A program made the position numbers and the translations under genes. The notes under the pieces were generated by a model. The model ran no database searches, had not been told where the DNA came from, and saw nothing but the letters and a program-made list of their open reading frames with translations. A stretch of DNA of 64,000 nt, taken from positions 55,338,079 through 55,402,078 of the forward strand of contig CM049309.1 in the NCBI GenBank assembly GCA_026874595.1, given 5' to 3'. Below, piece by piece: positions 1 through 14,000 of the stretch; position 1 is the first letter of the stretch; every line of letters begins with the position of its first letter. This DNA comes from Sipunculus nudus (taxonomy: Eukaryota > Annelida > Sipuncula > Golfingiida > Sipunculidae).

Positions 1-1060
1 TGCACGGGTCAGCAGGCAGTAAAGGCTCTTTCAAAAAGAATGCTGAGGTCAGTAGCAAACCCTGCAAAGGCTATCTCTAAGAGATGCTCAGGTCAGCAGC
101 CAGTAAAGGCTGTCTCTAAGAGATGCTCAGGTCAGCAGATTGAAAAGGCTGTGTCATAGAGATGCTCAGGTCAGCAGCCAGTAATGGCTGTAATATAGAG
201 ATGCACAGGTCAGCAGGCAGTAAAGTCTGTAATATAGAGATGCACAGGTCAGCAACCAGTAAAGGCTCTTTCAAAAAGAATGCTCAGGTCAGTAGCAGAC
301 CCTGCAAGGGCTATCTCTTAGAGATGCTCAGGTCAGCAGCCAACAAAGGTTGTCTCTTAGAGATGCTCAGGTCAGCAGGTTGTAAAGGCTGTGTCATAGA
401 GATGCTCAGGTCAGCAGGTAGTAAAGGCCATCTAGTAGAGAAGCTCTGGTCAGCAGCTAGTTGAAGGCTCTCACGTACAGATGCTCAGGTCAGCAGGTAG
501 TAAAGGCCATCTAGTAGAGAAGCTCTGGTCAGCAGCTAGTTGAAGGCTCTCACGTACAGATGCTCAGGTCAGCAGGCAGTAAAGGGTCTCTCAGAAAGAT
601 GCTCATAGAAATGCTCAGGTCATAAGCAACCAGAAAGGCTATCTTATAGAGCTGGTCATGTCAGGAGCAAGTAAAGGCTATCTCATAGAAATGCTTTGGT
701 CAGCAGGTGGATCAGGCTCTCTCATAGAACTGGTCATGTCAGGAGCAAGTTAAGGCTATCTCATAGAGATGCTTAGGTCAGCAGGTAGATCAGGCTCTCT
801 CATAGAGATGCTCAGGTCAGCAGCCAGTAAAAGCTCTCTCATAAAGATGCTCAGGTTAGCAGCTTAAAAACCTATCATAGAGATGCTCAGGTCAGCAGCC
901 AGTAAGAGCCTATCATAGAGATGCTCAGATCAGCAGCAAGTAAAAGCTCTCTCTTAGAGATGCTCAGGTCAGCAGCCGGTAAAGGCTTTCTTATAGAGAG
1001 CCCAGGTCAGCAGTCAGTAACAACTCTCTCATAGTGTTGCCCAGGTCAGCAGCAACCAGT
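1..1060. repeat. Minisatellite, about 40-bp unit, about 26 copies
   Basis: Units carry GATGCTCAGGTCAGCAG and AGTAAAGGCT with variable CTCTCATAGA spacers, running from the window edge to about 1060. Units vary by substitution and small gaps. Each contains a donor-like CAG|GTCAGC. Lies inside the SMC6 intron before exon 3315-3403. Short open frames here are repeat translation. Confidence 0.95.
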
Positions 1061-1102
1061 AAAGGCAATCAGACAGGGCTTTTTTCTTTAAAGCATTATT
1101 TG

Positions 1103-1330
1103 CCGAGTATGGTGGTTTACTGGTTAGGGTGTAGGACTTGTGACTGGCGACTGACTGCTGGATTCACTCCCATTCCAGCTGTCTTATGCCCTAAGACTCT
1201 TGGCCATAGTCTTTATCACAAGGATCTGCTTTTGACATCCATGAATGAAGGGCTGCAGGCAAATAGCCTTCTAGCACCTGCTGTGGCTGCTTGGGTTGTA
1301 CACTCCTGGGGGAGGGGGGGGGGGGCTTAG
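1103..1330 (+). mobile_element. tRNA-derived SINE
   Basis: A tRNA-like head has a box A-like TGGTTTACTGG (1112-1122) and a box B-like GGATTCACTCC (1160-1170) at the usual spacing for an internal RNA polymerase III promoter. It is followed by unrelated body sequence ending near a G-run at 1309-1325. No clear target duplication. Confidence 0.55.
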
Positions 1331-1438
1331 AAAATGTACAAGGATGAACAAGCTCGAAGGACCAGACTGCAAAGTGTAAAGTTGGGTGACACTGACATTG
1401 TTATTGATGTGGGCCATAAACCCCCATCTTTTCCTTTC

Positions 1439-3174
1439 TAGCTCTGCTGCTTATAAGTCATCTGAGACATAGTCATGGTCCTCTGTCCACTCCTCAGCTA
1501 GGGCCATGGACCTTGTTCAAGGTTCATGGAACCAGTCATAAGCTGCATCTTCGGTTCTGCTCAGAGCTCGAACCCAAGCAGCTAGCAAGATGCAGGAACT
1601 TTACAATAGGCCATTCATGGGCTCCACTCTATTTGGCGGTCACCTCAAGGACGTTTATTAGCAAACTGTCACTTACACAGAATAAGTGTCCAAGTTGGCT
1701 TGGTTTCATACAAGCCAACACGTATTTCGTAAGGGTTTCAGGAACTCCGATTGACAGTCAAACGTCCGTCGGGGCCTCATGAGCTCACTCTCCTAAACAA
1801 AGTCGCCCGCAGGAACCTCTCCAGTAAGAGGCCCCCCTCTTTTGTACATGCAGTTCACAAGGTTCCCGAGTCCACTGGGCTGCCTCTCGGGGCAAAGGTT
1901 TCTGTAATAAAAAGGAATGACACCACACTGGTAGGAGCCTGGCTCAGCCTTTTCATCAGGCCTTGTCCAATATCAATTGCAACCAATTTATTGTTCGAAC
2001 AATTTTGGACGGTTTTTGCATCAGGTTTTTGTCACCTCAACCGCGCCCTCTTTCTTCTTGTTTTTTCAACACATGGCATTAGCCTGTGAGATTCTAAAAT
2101 TATTCAACAAACACGCTATTCAGATCATCAGTCCTTGACTCCAGGCTTTTATTCTCACCTTTTTCTGCTACAAGAAAGCGAACAGTCAGGCTTCCTGTTA
2201 TCAACCCAAAGGCACTTAATGCTCTAGTAATCATGCCTCTGTTTTGCATGTACATTTTTGCAGTCAGTATTTTTGGCATACATATTGATCATGAGATGTT
2301 CCATCAGTTCCTGCAGACTGTTGGTGCCACCTGTATTTTTAGATTTTTTACGATTATTTTCCTCTATATTTAGACCTTTAAAAATGAGAACATCTGTTAA
2401 CAGGGCACAAATCGTAAAGACTGGACCTAGAATCTTCATTCTTGACACACTGAGAGACCTATGTAAAGTCTCCATGGAAACCAGAAATTAGGTCTCTGTT
2501 ACCCATATCCTTCGAGCTATGGGGCCCCAAAGTACCCCCCAGAATAGTCAAAAATTTCATACAAAAACTTCAATATCTCATTAACTACATCACTGATGGT
2601 CATGATTTTTGGCATACATATTGATCAAGAGGTGTTCCATCAGTTCCTGCAGACTGGTGGTGGCGCCACCTGTATTTTTTTCAAATTTTTAGGTTTTTTT
2701 TCGATATTTTTGAGATTTTTAAGGATGTAGTTATCTGTCAACAAGGTACAAATCGTAATGACTGGACCTATAATCTTCTTTCTTGACACATATGGAGACC
2801 CAAGAACAGTCGCCATGGAAACCTGAAATTAGATCTCAGTTAGCCATATCCTTCATGCTATAGGACTCCGAAGTATCCCTCAGAATAATGGAAAATTTGA
2901 TACAAAAGCTGCAGTATCTGAACACCTAATGCAGAGATCACCATGATTCTTTGCATGGATATTGACCATTAAGTGTTTTTATTAATTCTGCAGACTGGTG
3001 GAGCCACCTGTATTTTTTCTCTATTTTTGAGTTATATAAATACAGACACTATCTTGGCCTGTTGGTTAATCTGTTTGATGCTTCAGTTTAATGGGTATAT
3101 ACTACCATTCAGATGATAAAATTTCCTTTTGCGAATCTCTTCCCAGTCAGCGTCATGACCCATGGGTCACTTGT
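1439..3174 (+). mobile_element. Hairpin-ended non-autonomous element (TAGCTC family), copy 0
   Basis: Starts with a diverged TAGCTCTGCTGCTTATAAG 5' hairpin followed by GTCCTCTGTCCACTCC, and ends with the GACCCATGGGTC palindrome and CACTTGT. The right half has about 2.5 tandem units of roughly 330 bp (from about 2250), each with GGGCACAAATCGTAA-like and GCAGACTGGTGG sequences. No transposase reading frame. Related to the copy at 20860-22568. Confidence 0.75.
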
Positions 3175-3314
3175 CTAGAGTTCACTTGACCTCTAAACTA
3201 TCCTATTTTCAAATAGTCAGTTATCATGTATTGTAGTATGCTTTCACCAGTGGAATTTTGGGGAGTTTATTTATCTGCAAATACTGCTAAAATTAACAAT
3301 GTTTATATTTACAG

Positions 3315-3403
3315 ATGGAGTTACGCCGACACCAGGGGGAGCTGCACTCTGTAATGAAAGACAGGAACCAAACTCAAGAAAGGATTGATGAAATGAAGAA
3401 CAG
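3315..3403 (+). CDS. SMC6: SMC6 exon 1 of window (coiled coil)
   Basis: Follows a TTATATTTACAG acceptor and ends at CAG|GTAAAA. It reads [18 protein letters not shown]..., a charged heptad-like helix, and ends in phase 2 (AG), completed to Ser by the next exon. The leading ATG is an internal codon, not the start: SMC6 is missing about 350 residues at this point. Confidence 0.85.
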
Positions 3404-6400
3404 GTAAAATACAGCAACTACTGTTCAGTTATAATCAATTAGCAGCCTGGTTATAGTACAGACATTGTCTGTACCACTTTATTCACTACTTGTATCTTTT
3501 GGCTTAATCAGTCTATTAAAGTTTCTCAGTTTATTAATGTCTTCCCTGGCATTAGAACTTGTAAGCATGTTGTGTATCTCATTATTGTCCCCAGCCATCG
3601 TCTGTCTGTCTGTCTGTCAGTCTGTCTGTCTGTCCATCCTTCCGTCTGTTACAGATATGTTAACACAATAACTGGAAAAGAATTAGAGGTACAGTCACCA
3701 AACTTGCGGTATTGATGCACCTTATCAAGGGCTAGGTCAGGTTTGAACATAGATGACCTTGACACATTTTTAGCTCAGCTGACTATAAGTCATCTGAGCT
3801 ATAGTCGTGGTCCATTGTCCGTCGTCCGTCCGTCTGTCTGTCAGTCCGTCCGTCCGTCCGTCCGTAGATGTGGCACGTTTTGAAACCGTAAGACCTAGGA
3901 ATCCAAAATTCAGCATAATGTTAGATGTCCCCAAGATCTCCTACCAAGCCGAAAACTGGGTCTTTGCGACTTCGTTCCTTTGAGAAATTAAGGAAAAACC
4001 TCAATTTTTTATTAAAATCCTATTTTCACACTTCAGGACTGCCTAATATCAAAACCACTCATCTGTTTTTCCTCATATTTACCATAAATAATCCTCTATA
4101 TGGTTCCTATGTACATGCCAGAAATTGGGTCTGTATTATATAATTTAAAAAAGTTATGGGCCCAAACATAATGCATTTTGTAAATAATCAGGAAAAAAAT
4201 TTGATCACTTAACACAAAACTTGTTAAAGCTAAGCACTTTTTTTCCAGTAATATAACTTTAATTAATCAAAATTAAATTGTATACCCAAAATTTGATCAA
4301 AATCTTTTAAATTTTTTGAAATATTAGCAAAAATAAAAAATTGGTACCTTAAACTTTGCCCAACTTTGACCATGGCACGTTTTTTTTCTGTAACTGCTGT
4401 GGATTTAATTTTCAAAGCATGTTTTTGTTATCATTTCAACTGTTAACATCTAAAATTTGAAACCAGTTGATCAAAAACTGTAGATTTTATTCAAGTTTTC
4501 AAGCACCATGTCACATATTGTTTACATCAACCTAGTGTTATGCAGTTTGCTAGAGCTCAGCTCCCCAGCTTCAGCTCTAAGTTCCTTAAATTAGGCATAC
4601 AGTAAGATGTCTCCAAAATCCCCTACCATGCCAAGAATTTGGTCACCAGAACTTAATTCCTTCCAGATATTAATGAAAAACTTCATTTTTTTCATTAAAA
4701 ACCCTTTGTTACACTTCAGGACTGCCTAGTATCAAAACCACTGATCTGACTTTGATCATATATAATATACATATTTTTCTATACATTTGCTATGCACATG
4801 CCAGAAATGATGTCAGTATTGCGTAATTGTTTTAAGTTATGTGCCCAAACAAAATTGACTTTGTAAAAAATCAGGAAAAATATTTACTCAGGTTTCATGA
4901 AAATTATTGAAGCTAGAGATTTTTTTTTAAGTATATAACTTTGTTTAATTAAGATTCAATTGTATACCCAAAATTAGATCTGTATTTTGTAAATTTTATA
5001 AGTTATTAGCATAAACATAAAATCAGTACCTGAAATTTTACCCAAGTTTGACCATGGCACATTTTTTCCCTGTGAGTACTGTTGATTTAATTTTCTCAGA
5101 ATGTAAACATAAGTATTTAATGTGTTTAAATCTGAAATTTGAAACTAAAAGGTTGAAAATTAGGCTAGTTATTGAATTTTATCTTGAGGGTCTATTGTAG
5201 TCACTTGCTTTGTTCCAGATGCAGGTAGGCCACTCCAGGTCACTGGAAGTCAGCTATGCCAGGGTTCCTGATTTGTTTCAGTCACTGGGGGAGATCCCCT
5301 GCTGTGACAGGTGTACAATTGTTCTCATATCACACCCCCTCCCCCCCCCCCATGAATATATAAATATACATTTGTATGCATGATGTGGTGTTACATGACA
5401 AGATTGAGATTTATGATGATGCAATTTAGAATTATGAATCAACGTTTATATTCAGATATTTATGTTATATTGGAAATGTATACAAATTAAACTTAAAATA
5501 AAAAAAAGGATCTAATACAAACATGTGTTCATTATTTTCGAGCCTCAGCAGAATTGGAGATCAGGCTTTGTTTGCCCTGAATGTTTATGCAAAAGTGTTG
5601 TTAATCCCATCTCCTCCCCCCCCCCCCCCACGGCTGTCATTGATCCTTAGCACCTCATCGTCACCTGTGCACTGGGACATTAGTTAATATTGCAAATGTG
5701 TACAATTTTTTCAATTTGAAAGATAATTGGATTAGAAAAAATTAAGATCTAATATTGAAACATATTCTTGCCCCAGGAGAATGGAACATAAAGTGATCAG
5801 CTCTTGTCTGTCCATCATCTCTCAATTATCATTAAATATATATACTAATTATGAAATTTTTCCTTTAAGCACTGTTGAAATAACTTTCATATGCTGTATG
5901 TGTATGGATTTAAGCCATTAAAGTCTGAAATTTGAAAGCAACTTATGTATTCAGATGTGTAATATTGCAGATGAAAAACTTTAAAATATTAAAATATATT
6001 ATCAGCTTTGTTTGTCTAACAGTCTGTCTGTCCTTTTTTAAATATTATGTAATTGTGAATGGACTATTTAATCCTGTAAGTATTGTTGAATTAAATGGAA
6101 ATCCTATATGTATATACACTATGTTAATACAGAGATGTTGTAACTCCCATCATTCCAGCCCTCCCCCCCCCCCCCCCCCAACCACCACCACCAGGTTCTT
6201 GCATCTGGGGACTGGAGACATCAGTTATATTTCAACTGTATACATTTTATAAAATAAAAATACATATATTTAATAATATATATTATGTAAAATAGATCCA
6301 ATTGAGCAAATGTGTAAACTACTGAACTGTCAACAAACTATCAAAAAGCCAGCCAATGATCATGGTGATAATATACATCTTATGTTCACAAACTGCTCAC

Positions 6401-9400
6401 ATGCTTCAATTTTGACATTAGAGAATGCATGGTTTGGTCACAAAATATTATTTGCAACAATTTCTCACTCATCAATACAAACCAATCATGTCAACCAGCC
6501 ATGGCATATATTACCTTTTCATCTTAGACTTGATCTCCATTATTATTTTAGATTTTTACCTTCAAGGCCAACTTCAGCTGAGCACTGTGACCCATATTTA
6601 TAGCACCATGTCTTGAATGTTTACATCAAGTCATTGGTTAACAGTGTTCCAGGCTGTTACATAACACCTTCACTCCTTGCCTACTGCTTCTGTGAGTGTC
6701 TGGGTCAGGCTGGGTCAGGCAGTAATTACCAGAGAGCCTTTCTCCTCTCTCTTTCCCTTTCTCTCTTTCTAGCTCTCTTTCTCTCTCTCTCTTTCTCTCT
6801 CTCTCACCCCTATGCCTCCCTTCCTCCCTCCACCCCATTATGTTGACAGGTACTATAAACCTAATTTATTAGATATATATGTTGATGCAATTAAGAAATG
6901 TGAATCAACTGAAATATTCACATATATGTTATACTCTAAATGTATAGTTACATTTTCAAACCTGGAAAAAAATGATGTTATAAAAAAGGGAATTTATGTA
7001 AAAATTGTTCATAATTTCCTGGCTCAGAAGAATGGGAATTAAAATTATTTGCTTTGTTTCTCTAGCTTTCTTGTCTGTTTTAAATATTTAATAATTATGA
7101 ATAAACTTTTTTTTCCTGTAAGCTCTGATTAATTAAATTTCATATCCTGTACGTATATGCAAGGGTATTGTAACTCCCACCATCCCCTTCCCCCACCCCA
7201 CTAAGTCCTTGCTCCTTCGCACTGTCAACAATAGTGTTATTGCTATAGCATAAAATTGAATAATTTGAAGAAAATATATACAGAGATTCTGTGAGTGTCT
7301 TGGTCAGGCTGGGTCAGGCAGTAATTACCAGAGAGCCTTTCTCCTCTCTCTTTCCCTTTCTCTCTTTCTCTCTCTCTCTTTCTCTCTCTCTCACCCCTAT
7401 GCCTTCCTTCCTCCCTCCACCCCATTATGTTGACAGGTACTATAAACCTAATTTATTAGATATATATGTTGATGCAATTAAGAAATGTGAATCAACTGAA
7501 ATATTCACATATATTTGTTATACTCTAAATGTATAGTTACATTTTCAAACCTGGAAAAAAAATGATGTTATAAAAAAGGGAATTTATGTAAAAATTGTTC
7601 ATAATTTCCTGGCTCAGAAGAATGGGAATTAAAATTATTTGCTTTGTTTTTCTAGCTTTCTTGTCTGTTTTAAATATTTAATAATTATGAATAAACTTTT
7701 TTTTCCTGTAAGCTCTGATTAATTAAATTTCATATCCTGTACGTATATGCAAGGGTATTGTAACTCCCACCATCCCCTTCCCCCACCCCACTAAGTCCTT
7801 GCTCCTTCGCACTGTCAACAATAGTGCTATTGCTATAGCATAAAATTTAATAATTTGAAGAAAATATATACAGAGAGACAGAGGCATTGTAACTCCCATC
7901 GTAACCCCCCCCCCCCCCTCCATCAAGTCCTTCCGCCTGTGGAGTGGGGATTTTATAGCAACTGTATACATATCATAAAATAGAAAAAACAGTTTAATTA
8001 AAGTTTAAATTTAAAAAATTGGATCTCATTAGACAAATATGTAAAAAGTTGAACTGTCAACAGCCTGTCAAAAAGGTATCCAATGAAAGCGCAAGGTCAG
8101 ATCTTAAAATATTATTTGCAACAATTTCTTCAATCATATCAACCAACCATAGCCTAGATTACCTCTTTCTCTCAGACTTTATCTACATTTCATAATATTT
8201 TAGATTTTAACCTTCCAGGTGTTTAAGTACTGTTGAATGCTCCCTCCCTCTCTCTCTATCTCCTTTTCTCTCTACATCCAACCCTCCTTGCTGCCCACAC
8301 TGTTTCCTTCTCCGAACCCCATCCCAATGTCAGCCTCAGTAAACGAGAACAAGTTGAATCAGATTTTCATATTTTTATATATTGTATAACTGTTTGTTGC
8401 CTATGTACGTGCCAGAAATTATGTCAATATTGTGTAATATGTAGATGTGGTGGGCATCAATATAATGTACCTTGTCAAGACCTAAGAGATATCATGTCAT
8501 ACAGTCACAATTCATAAATCCACTCTTCAGCATAGTTAATAATAACATTATATATGTCAAATTGAAATCTTGCGGACTTCTATACAATATAGATCCTTCA
8601 ACAAATAGCCTTATCATCATTCTACCACTGCTTAGTGTACTGTCATTGCATTCATATTTGCTCAAATATTTTGCTATTTTCAACAGCTCCCAAATAAATA
8701 AAAAATAAACCACTATATAGCCAAATAGGTCCATGATATTCATAAGGTTTGTCGACTAAATATAGTATCACAATGGTGATACATTTATAGTTCAATCATG
8801 ATCAGCTGAGCGTCGTGACCCATAGGTCCCTTGTTAAAGGTCACAGTGGTGATAATGCTAAAATGATTTTAGTACAATAGCTAAAAAAAAATTAGAAGTA
8901 CAGTCACCAAACTTGCAGCATTGGTGCACCTTATGAAGGGCTAGGTTAAGATCGAACATCAATGACCATGGTGCACTTTTCAAGGTCACAGCAGCGATAA
9001 TGCTTAAATGATGTTAACACAATAACTCTAATAGTATTTGAGGTACCATCACCAAACTTGCTGCATTGATGCAGCTCATGATATGCTAGGCAAGTTCGAA
9101 CATGGATGACCTTGATACAATTTTCAAGGTCACATAGGAGATAATGCTAAATGATTTTATCACATTAACTAAAAAAAAAATTTAGGCTCTGCCAACAGAC
9201 TTGCAGCTTGATGTTCCTCATTAAGTGCTAGGTCAGGTTTGAATATTGATGACCTTGACACATTTTTCAAGGTCACATATGCGATAATGCTAAAATGAAT
9301 ATTATGCAATAACTTAAAAAAGAATTTGAGGCACAGTCACCAAACTTGCAGCTTTGACGACCTCATGAAGGGCTCAGTCAAGTTTTAATATTGATGACCT

Positions 9401-11031
9401 TGACACATTTTTCAAGGTCACATGCGATAATGCTAAAATGAATATTATGCAATAACTAAAAAAGAATTTGAGGCACAGTCACAAAACTTGCAGCATTGAT
9501 GACCTCATGAAGGGCTCGGTCAAGTTTTAATATGGATTACCCTGATGCAGTTTCAAGGTCACAGAGGTAAACATGGTGGATGACATTGATCCATCTCAGA
9601 TTTCTTACAGGTTTTCACCCCTTTTTTTCCATCTATTTCCACAACAGGCGGGGGACATACTAGATCTGTTCCACAGATAAACTTTCTGTTGTATGTATAT
9701 CTTTTGTGACAATAGCAAAACTGTTGAATGGAATTGATGATGCTTCTCCAATGTAATACTTTTGCGTGTTTTGAGTTCTCAGGAATTTATGAGAGAAATG
9801 CCATCCAAAGTCACCAGTAACAGCTATTTCTACATAGAATTTAAGTTAATTCCCTTTCTCTCTAAGTCCATATCGCTCAACAGTAATATGGCATATCAGT
9901 AGATGTTTATCATGGCAGATAATGTTTGTTTTTAATGCACATTTGTTGTGCATTACAAATGCAGAAAAACAGAATTGAAGAAGATCCACTGTTTACTTCT
10001 TTTATCACTCAGTGCACAACAGGACTTTGAAATAGAGAAGAGAACCCGTCTTGAACGTATTGCTCAGCTTGAGCAGCAGAGCAACAGCCTGCGTGCTCAG
10101 CAGCATAAAACACAGAATGACCAGGACCAGTACAAGCATGCCCTGACCCGGCTACAGGAGGAACTGTACAGGCTGAAGTAAGGCTTAAAACAGAGTTAAA
10201 AGTAAACCTTGAAACAAGATTCAAGTAAGGCTTCAGTCAGAGTAAAAGTAAACCTTGAAACAAGATTCAAGAAAGGCTTCAATCAGAGTTAAAGTAAACC
10301 TTGAAACAAGGCTCAAGTAAGGCCAAAATCAGAGTTATAGTAAGGCTTAAAACAAAATTAATGTAAGACTAGAAAAAAGGCTCAAGTAAGGCTAAAATCA
10401 AAACTATAGTAAGGCTTAAAACAAAGTTCAAGTAAGAATTGAAACAAAGCTTAAGTCAATGCTATTGCTAGGCTTAAACCATAGGAAAAATAAGGCCTAA
10501 AGCAACTCTCAAGCAAGGTTAGAAAACATGACTCAGGTAACTGTTAAATCAAGGTTCTGATAGCTTACACAGGTCTGAGTAGGGTTTTACCAAGGCTCAG
10601 GAAAAGCTTAAAAATAAGTTTTATTATATAAACCAGAATGTGAGCGTTTTCAGTATTAAAGGGAATTTTCTCCATCTGTAGTTTACTCCCCAGATGGTAC
10701 CAACGTAATATTTCCCCTTAATGGACTCATTGCCTACCTCACTCTCGTGCCATCTCCATCATACTTCAAGTCTTGTTTTCATATTTTCATCTGGCACCAG
10801 ATTAGTTTACTACCAAAACCACAAATTAAGGAGAGGGATTTTGGGGCTTAATAAGGCCTGAACAAGGTTGTAGTATGGTTTAAAGAAAGGGTCTTGTATA
10901 TTTTTGTAACCCTGATAACCAGGTAGAAGAAATCTTATAGCAAGGACTAAGTAATCATAAAGGCAAGGCTCAAGTAAGACTGAGAATTTTATCATGAGTA
11001 TTAGCAAAGTAAATCTTAGATCATAAATACA

Positions 11032-11079
<48 letters not shown>

Positions 11080-14000
11080 ATGACAGTACTGAAAAATTGT
11101 GCATAATTTTAAAACACATCTGTCATCGTTTAAATTAATCTCATCTTTTTCCTCAGCTTTCTTCAGATGTTTTATTTAATTTTTTCAGGACTGATCACTC
11201 AGAAGCATCTAGTCGCCAGCGAAGACTGCATCAGGAACTAAAGAACCTTGAAGAATCAAGAAGTAACCGTGTGAAACGGTTCGGTAATTATATGCCTCAC
11301 CTACTAAGGAGGATTGATGAAGAAACAGCCAGAGGGCACTTCCACCAGAAGCCACGGGGACCATTAGGTTTGTGACTGGCACAGTCAATTAATTACAGAA
11401 GTTAAAGAATAGAATAAATGTGGTATATGTTTGGTATGATTTGCTTTAAGTCTTTCAGCTTGTAACATATTAAGGCTCTTATATGACATGGGTAGGTTAT
11501 TTTGATGTTCTGTGTTTTCCTCTGTATGTTTGTAATATCATTGATTCCCTTTTGTATCAGGAGCCAACATAAATCTGCGCGATCCAAAATGGGCACTGGG
11601 AGTGGAAGCTTGTCTTAAGAATCTGGTTCATGCATTTTGTTGCCATGACCACCATGATGAACAGATGCTGGAGAAGATATTTAAGGAGGTCCTGCAGGAT
11701 GGTCGAAGACCCATGACAATCACATCCAAATTTTTGGTATGATCTTTACTTGTAATTGTTTATCAGCGTTGTCCATCCACCCTCGCCCATCGTCCTTACG
11801 TTAACCTATGCTATCTCAAAAATCATCAGGGCTAGCAGTGCCAAATTTTTGGAAGAATCAGTGACATGTCAAACTCTATAGGATTGAGCTTAGTTTTTGC
11901 AATCGGTATTGACTCAGATTTTACAGGGGGAAAAGCTAAGAAATTTTTCAAAATCTTCATCTCTGATCATCTGGCCAATTGTTCAGTATTCCTCAGGAAG
12001 AATCCAAGAAACAATCTCAAGTTTGTTTTCAATGGTTTCAGTTCAGCAATTTTTGGCCTAGTTATGGGAAGCTGAACCTTGTCATTTGGCTAAAAAATGA
12101 ATACTAAAATTACAATCTCAAAAATAGCTGGAGCTATCATCACCAAATTTTATGTAGATGTTGGACACATGGGTCATATTTGAAATTGAGGTACTGGTGG
12201 CGCCACCTGCATCATCCTTTTTTAGCTCAGCTGAATATTAGTCATCTGAGCTATAGTCGTGGTCCATTGTCCGTCGTCCGTCTGTCTGTACGTCCGTCCG
12301 TCCGTAGATGTGGCACGTTTTGAAACCGTAAGACCTAGGAATCCAAAGCTCAGCATAATGTTAGATGTCCCTAAGATCTCCTACCAAGCAAAAAAAACTG
12401 GGTCTTTGCGACTTCGTTCCTTTGAGAGATTAAGGAAAAACCTCAATTTTTTATTAAAATCCTATTTTCACACTTCAGGACTGTCTAATATCAAAACCAC
12501 TCATCTGTTTTTCCTCATAATTACCATTAAGATTCTTCCATATAGTTCCTGTGTACATGCCAGAAATTAAGTCTGTATTATATAATTTAAAAAAGTTATG
12601 GGCCCAAACAATGCATTTTGTAAAAAATCAGGAAAAATATTTACTCACTTAACATGAAAAATTTTGGAAACTAGAGTCTATTTTCCCAAGTATATAACTA
12701 TGTTTAATTAAGATACAATTGTTTACCCAAAATTAGATCTGAATTTTGTAAATTTTTTAAGTTATTAGCATAAAAATAAAATCAGTACCTTAAATTTTGC
12801 CCAACTTTGACCATGGCACATTTTTTTCCTGTTAGTACCATTGTTTTAATTTTCACAGCATGTAAACATAAATATTTAATTTGTTTAAATCTGAAATTGG
12901 AAAATAAAAGCTTGGAAATTAAGCTAGTTATTGATTTTTAGCTCAGCTGACTATAAGTCATCTGAGCTATAGACGTGGTCCTTTGTCTGTCGGCTGTCTG
13001 TCCGTCCGTCCGTCCATTAAACTGGCACGTTTTGAAACCGTAAGACCCATTTAAGAACCTATTTTCACACTTCAGGACTGCCTAATATCAAAACCATTCA
13101 TCTGTTTTTCCTCATATTTACCATAAATATTTCTGTAAATAGTTCCTATGTACATGCCAGAAATTAGGTCTGTATTGTATAATTTAAAAAAGTTATGTGC
13201 CCAAACATAATGCATTCTGTAAAAAATCAGGAAAGATATTTGATCACTTAACACAAAACATGTTAAAGCTAAAGACTTTTTACCAGTAATATAACTTTAA
13301 TTAATAAAAATTAAATTATATATCCAAAATTAGATCAAAATCTTTTAATTTTTTTTTAAATATTAGCAAAAATAAAAAAATTGGTACCTTAAATTTTGTC
13401 CAACTTTGACCATGGCACATTTTTTCCTGTAACTGCTGTGGATTTAATTTTCACAGCATGGTTTTGTTAGCATTTCATCTCTTAACACTAAAAATTTTAA
13501 ACCAGTTGATCAAAAACTGTATATTTTATTCAAGTTTTCAAGCACCATGTCACATATTATTTACATCAAGCTAGTGTAATGCAGTTTGCTAGAGCTCAGC
13601 TCCCCAGCTTCAGCTCTCAGTTCCTAAAATTTGACATACAGTTAGATGTCTCCAAAATCCTATACCATGCTAAGAATTTGGTCACTAGGACTTAATTCCT
13701 TTTAGATATAAATGAAAAACTTTATTTTTCCATTAAAAAGCCATTGTTACACAAGACTGCCTAATATCAAAACCACTGATCTGACTTTGATCATATATAA
13801 TATACATATTTTTCTATTCATTCGCTATGCACATGCCAGAAATGATGTCAGTATTACGTAATTGTTTTAAGTTATGGGCCCAAACATAATGCACTTTATA
13901 AAAAAATCAAGAAATTTATTTACTCCCCTAACAAGAGGATTGCTGAAGCTAGAGATTTTTTGTCAGGGATGTAACATTATTTAATCAAGATTCAATTGAA

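Noticed and set aside
1-1060. CRISPR-like array
   Set aside because: The whole unit repeats with drift and there are no unique spacers; the context is a eukaryotic intron.
3315-3317. ATG as the SMC6 start codon
   Set aside because: It follows a splice acceptor directly, and about 350 conserved N-terminal residues including Walker A would be missing.
6638-7425. - strand open frames rich in Arg/Glu ([12 protein letters not shown])
   Set aside because: They are translations of CT-rich low-complexity tracts inside a mobile element, present twice because of the 599-bp duplication.
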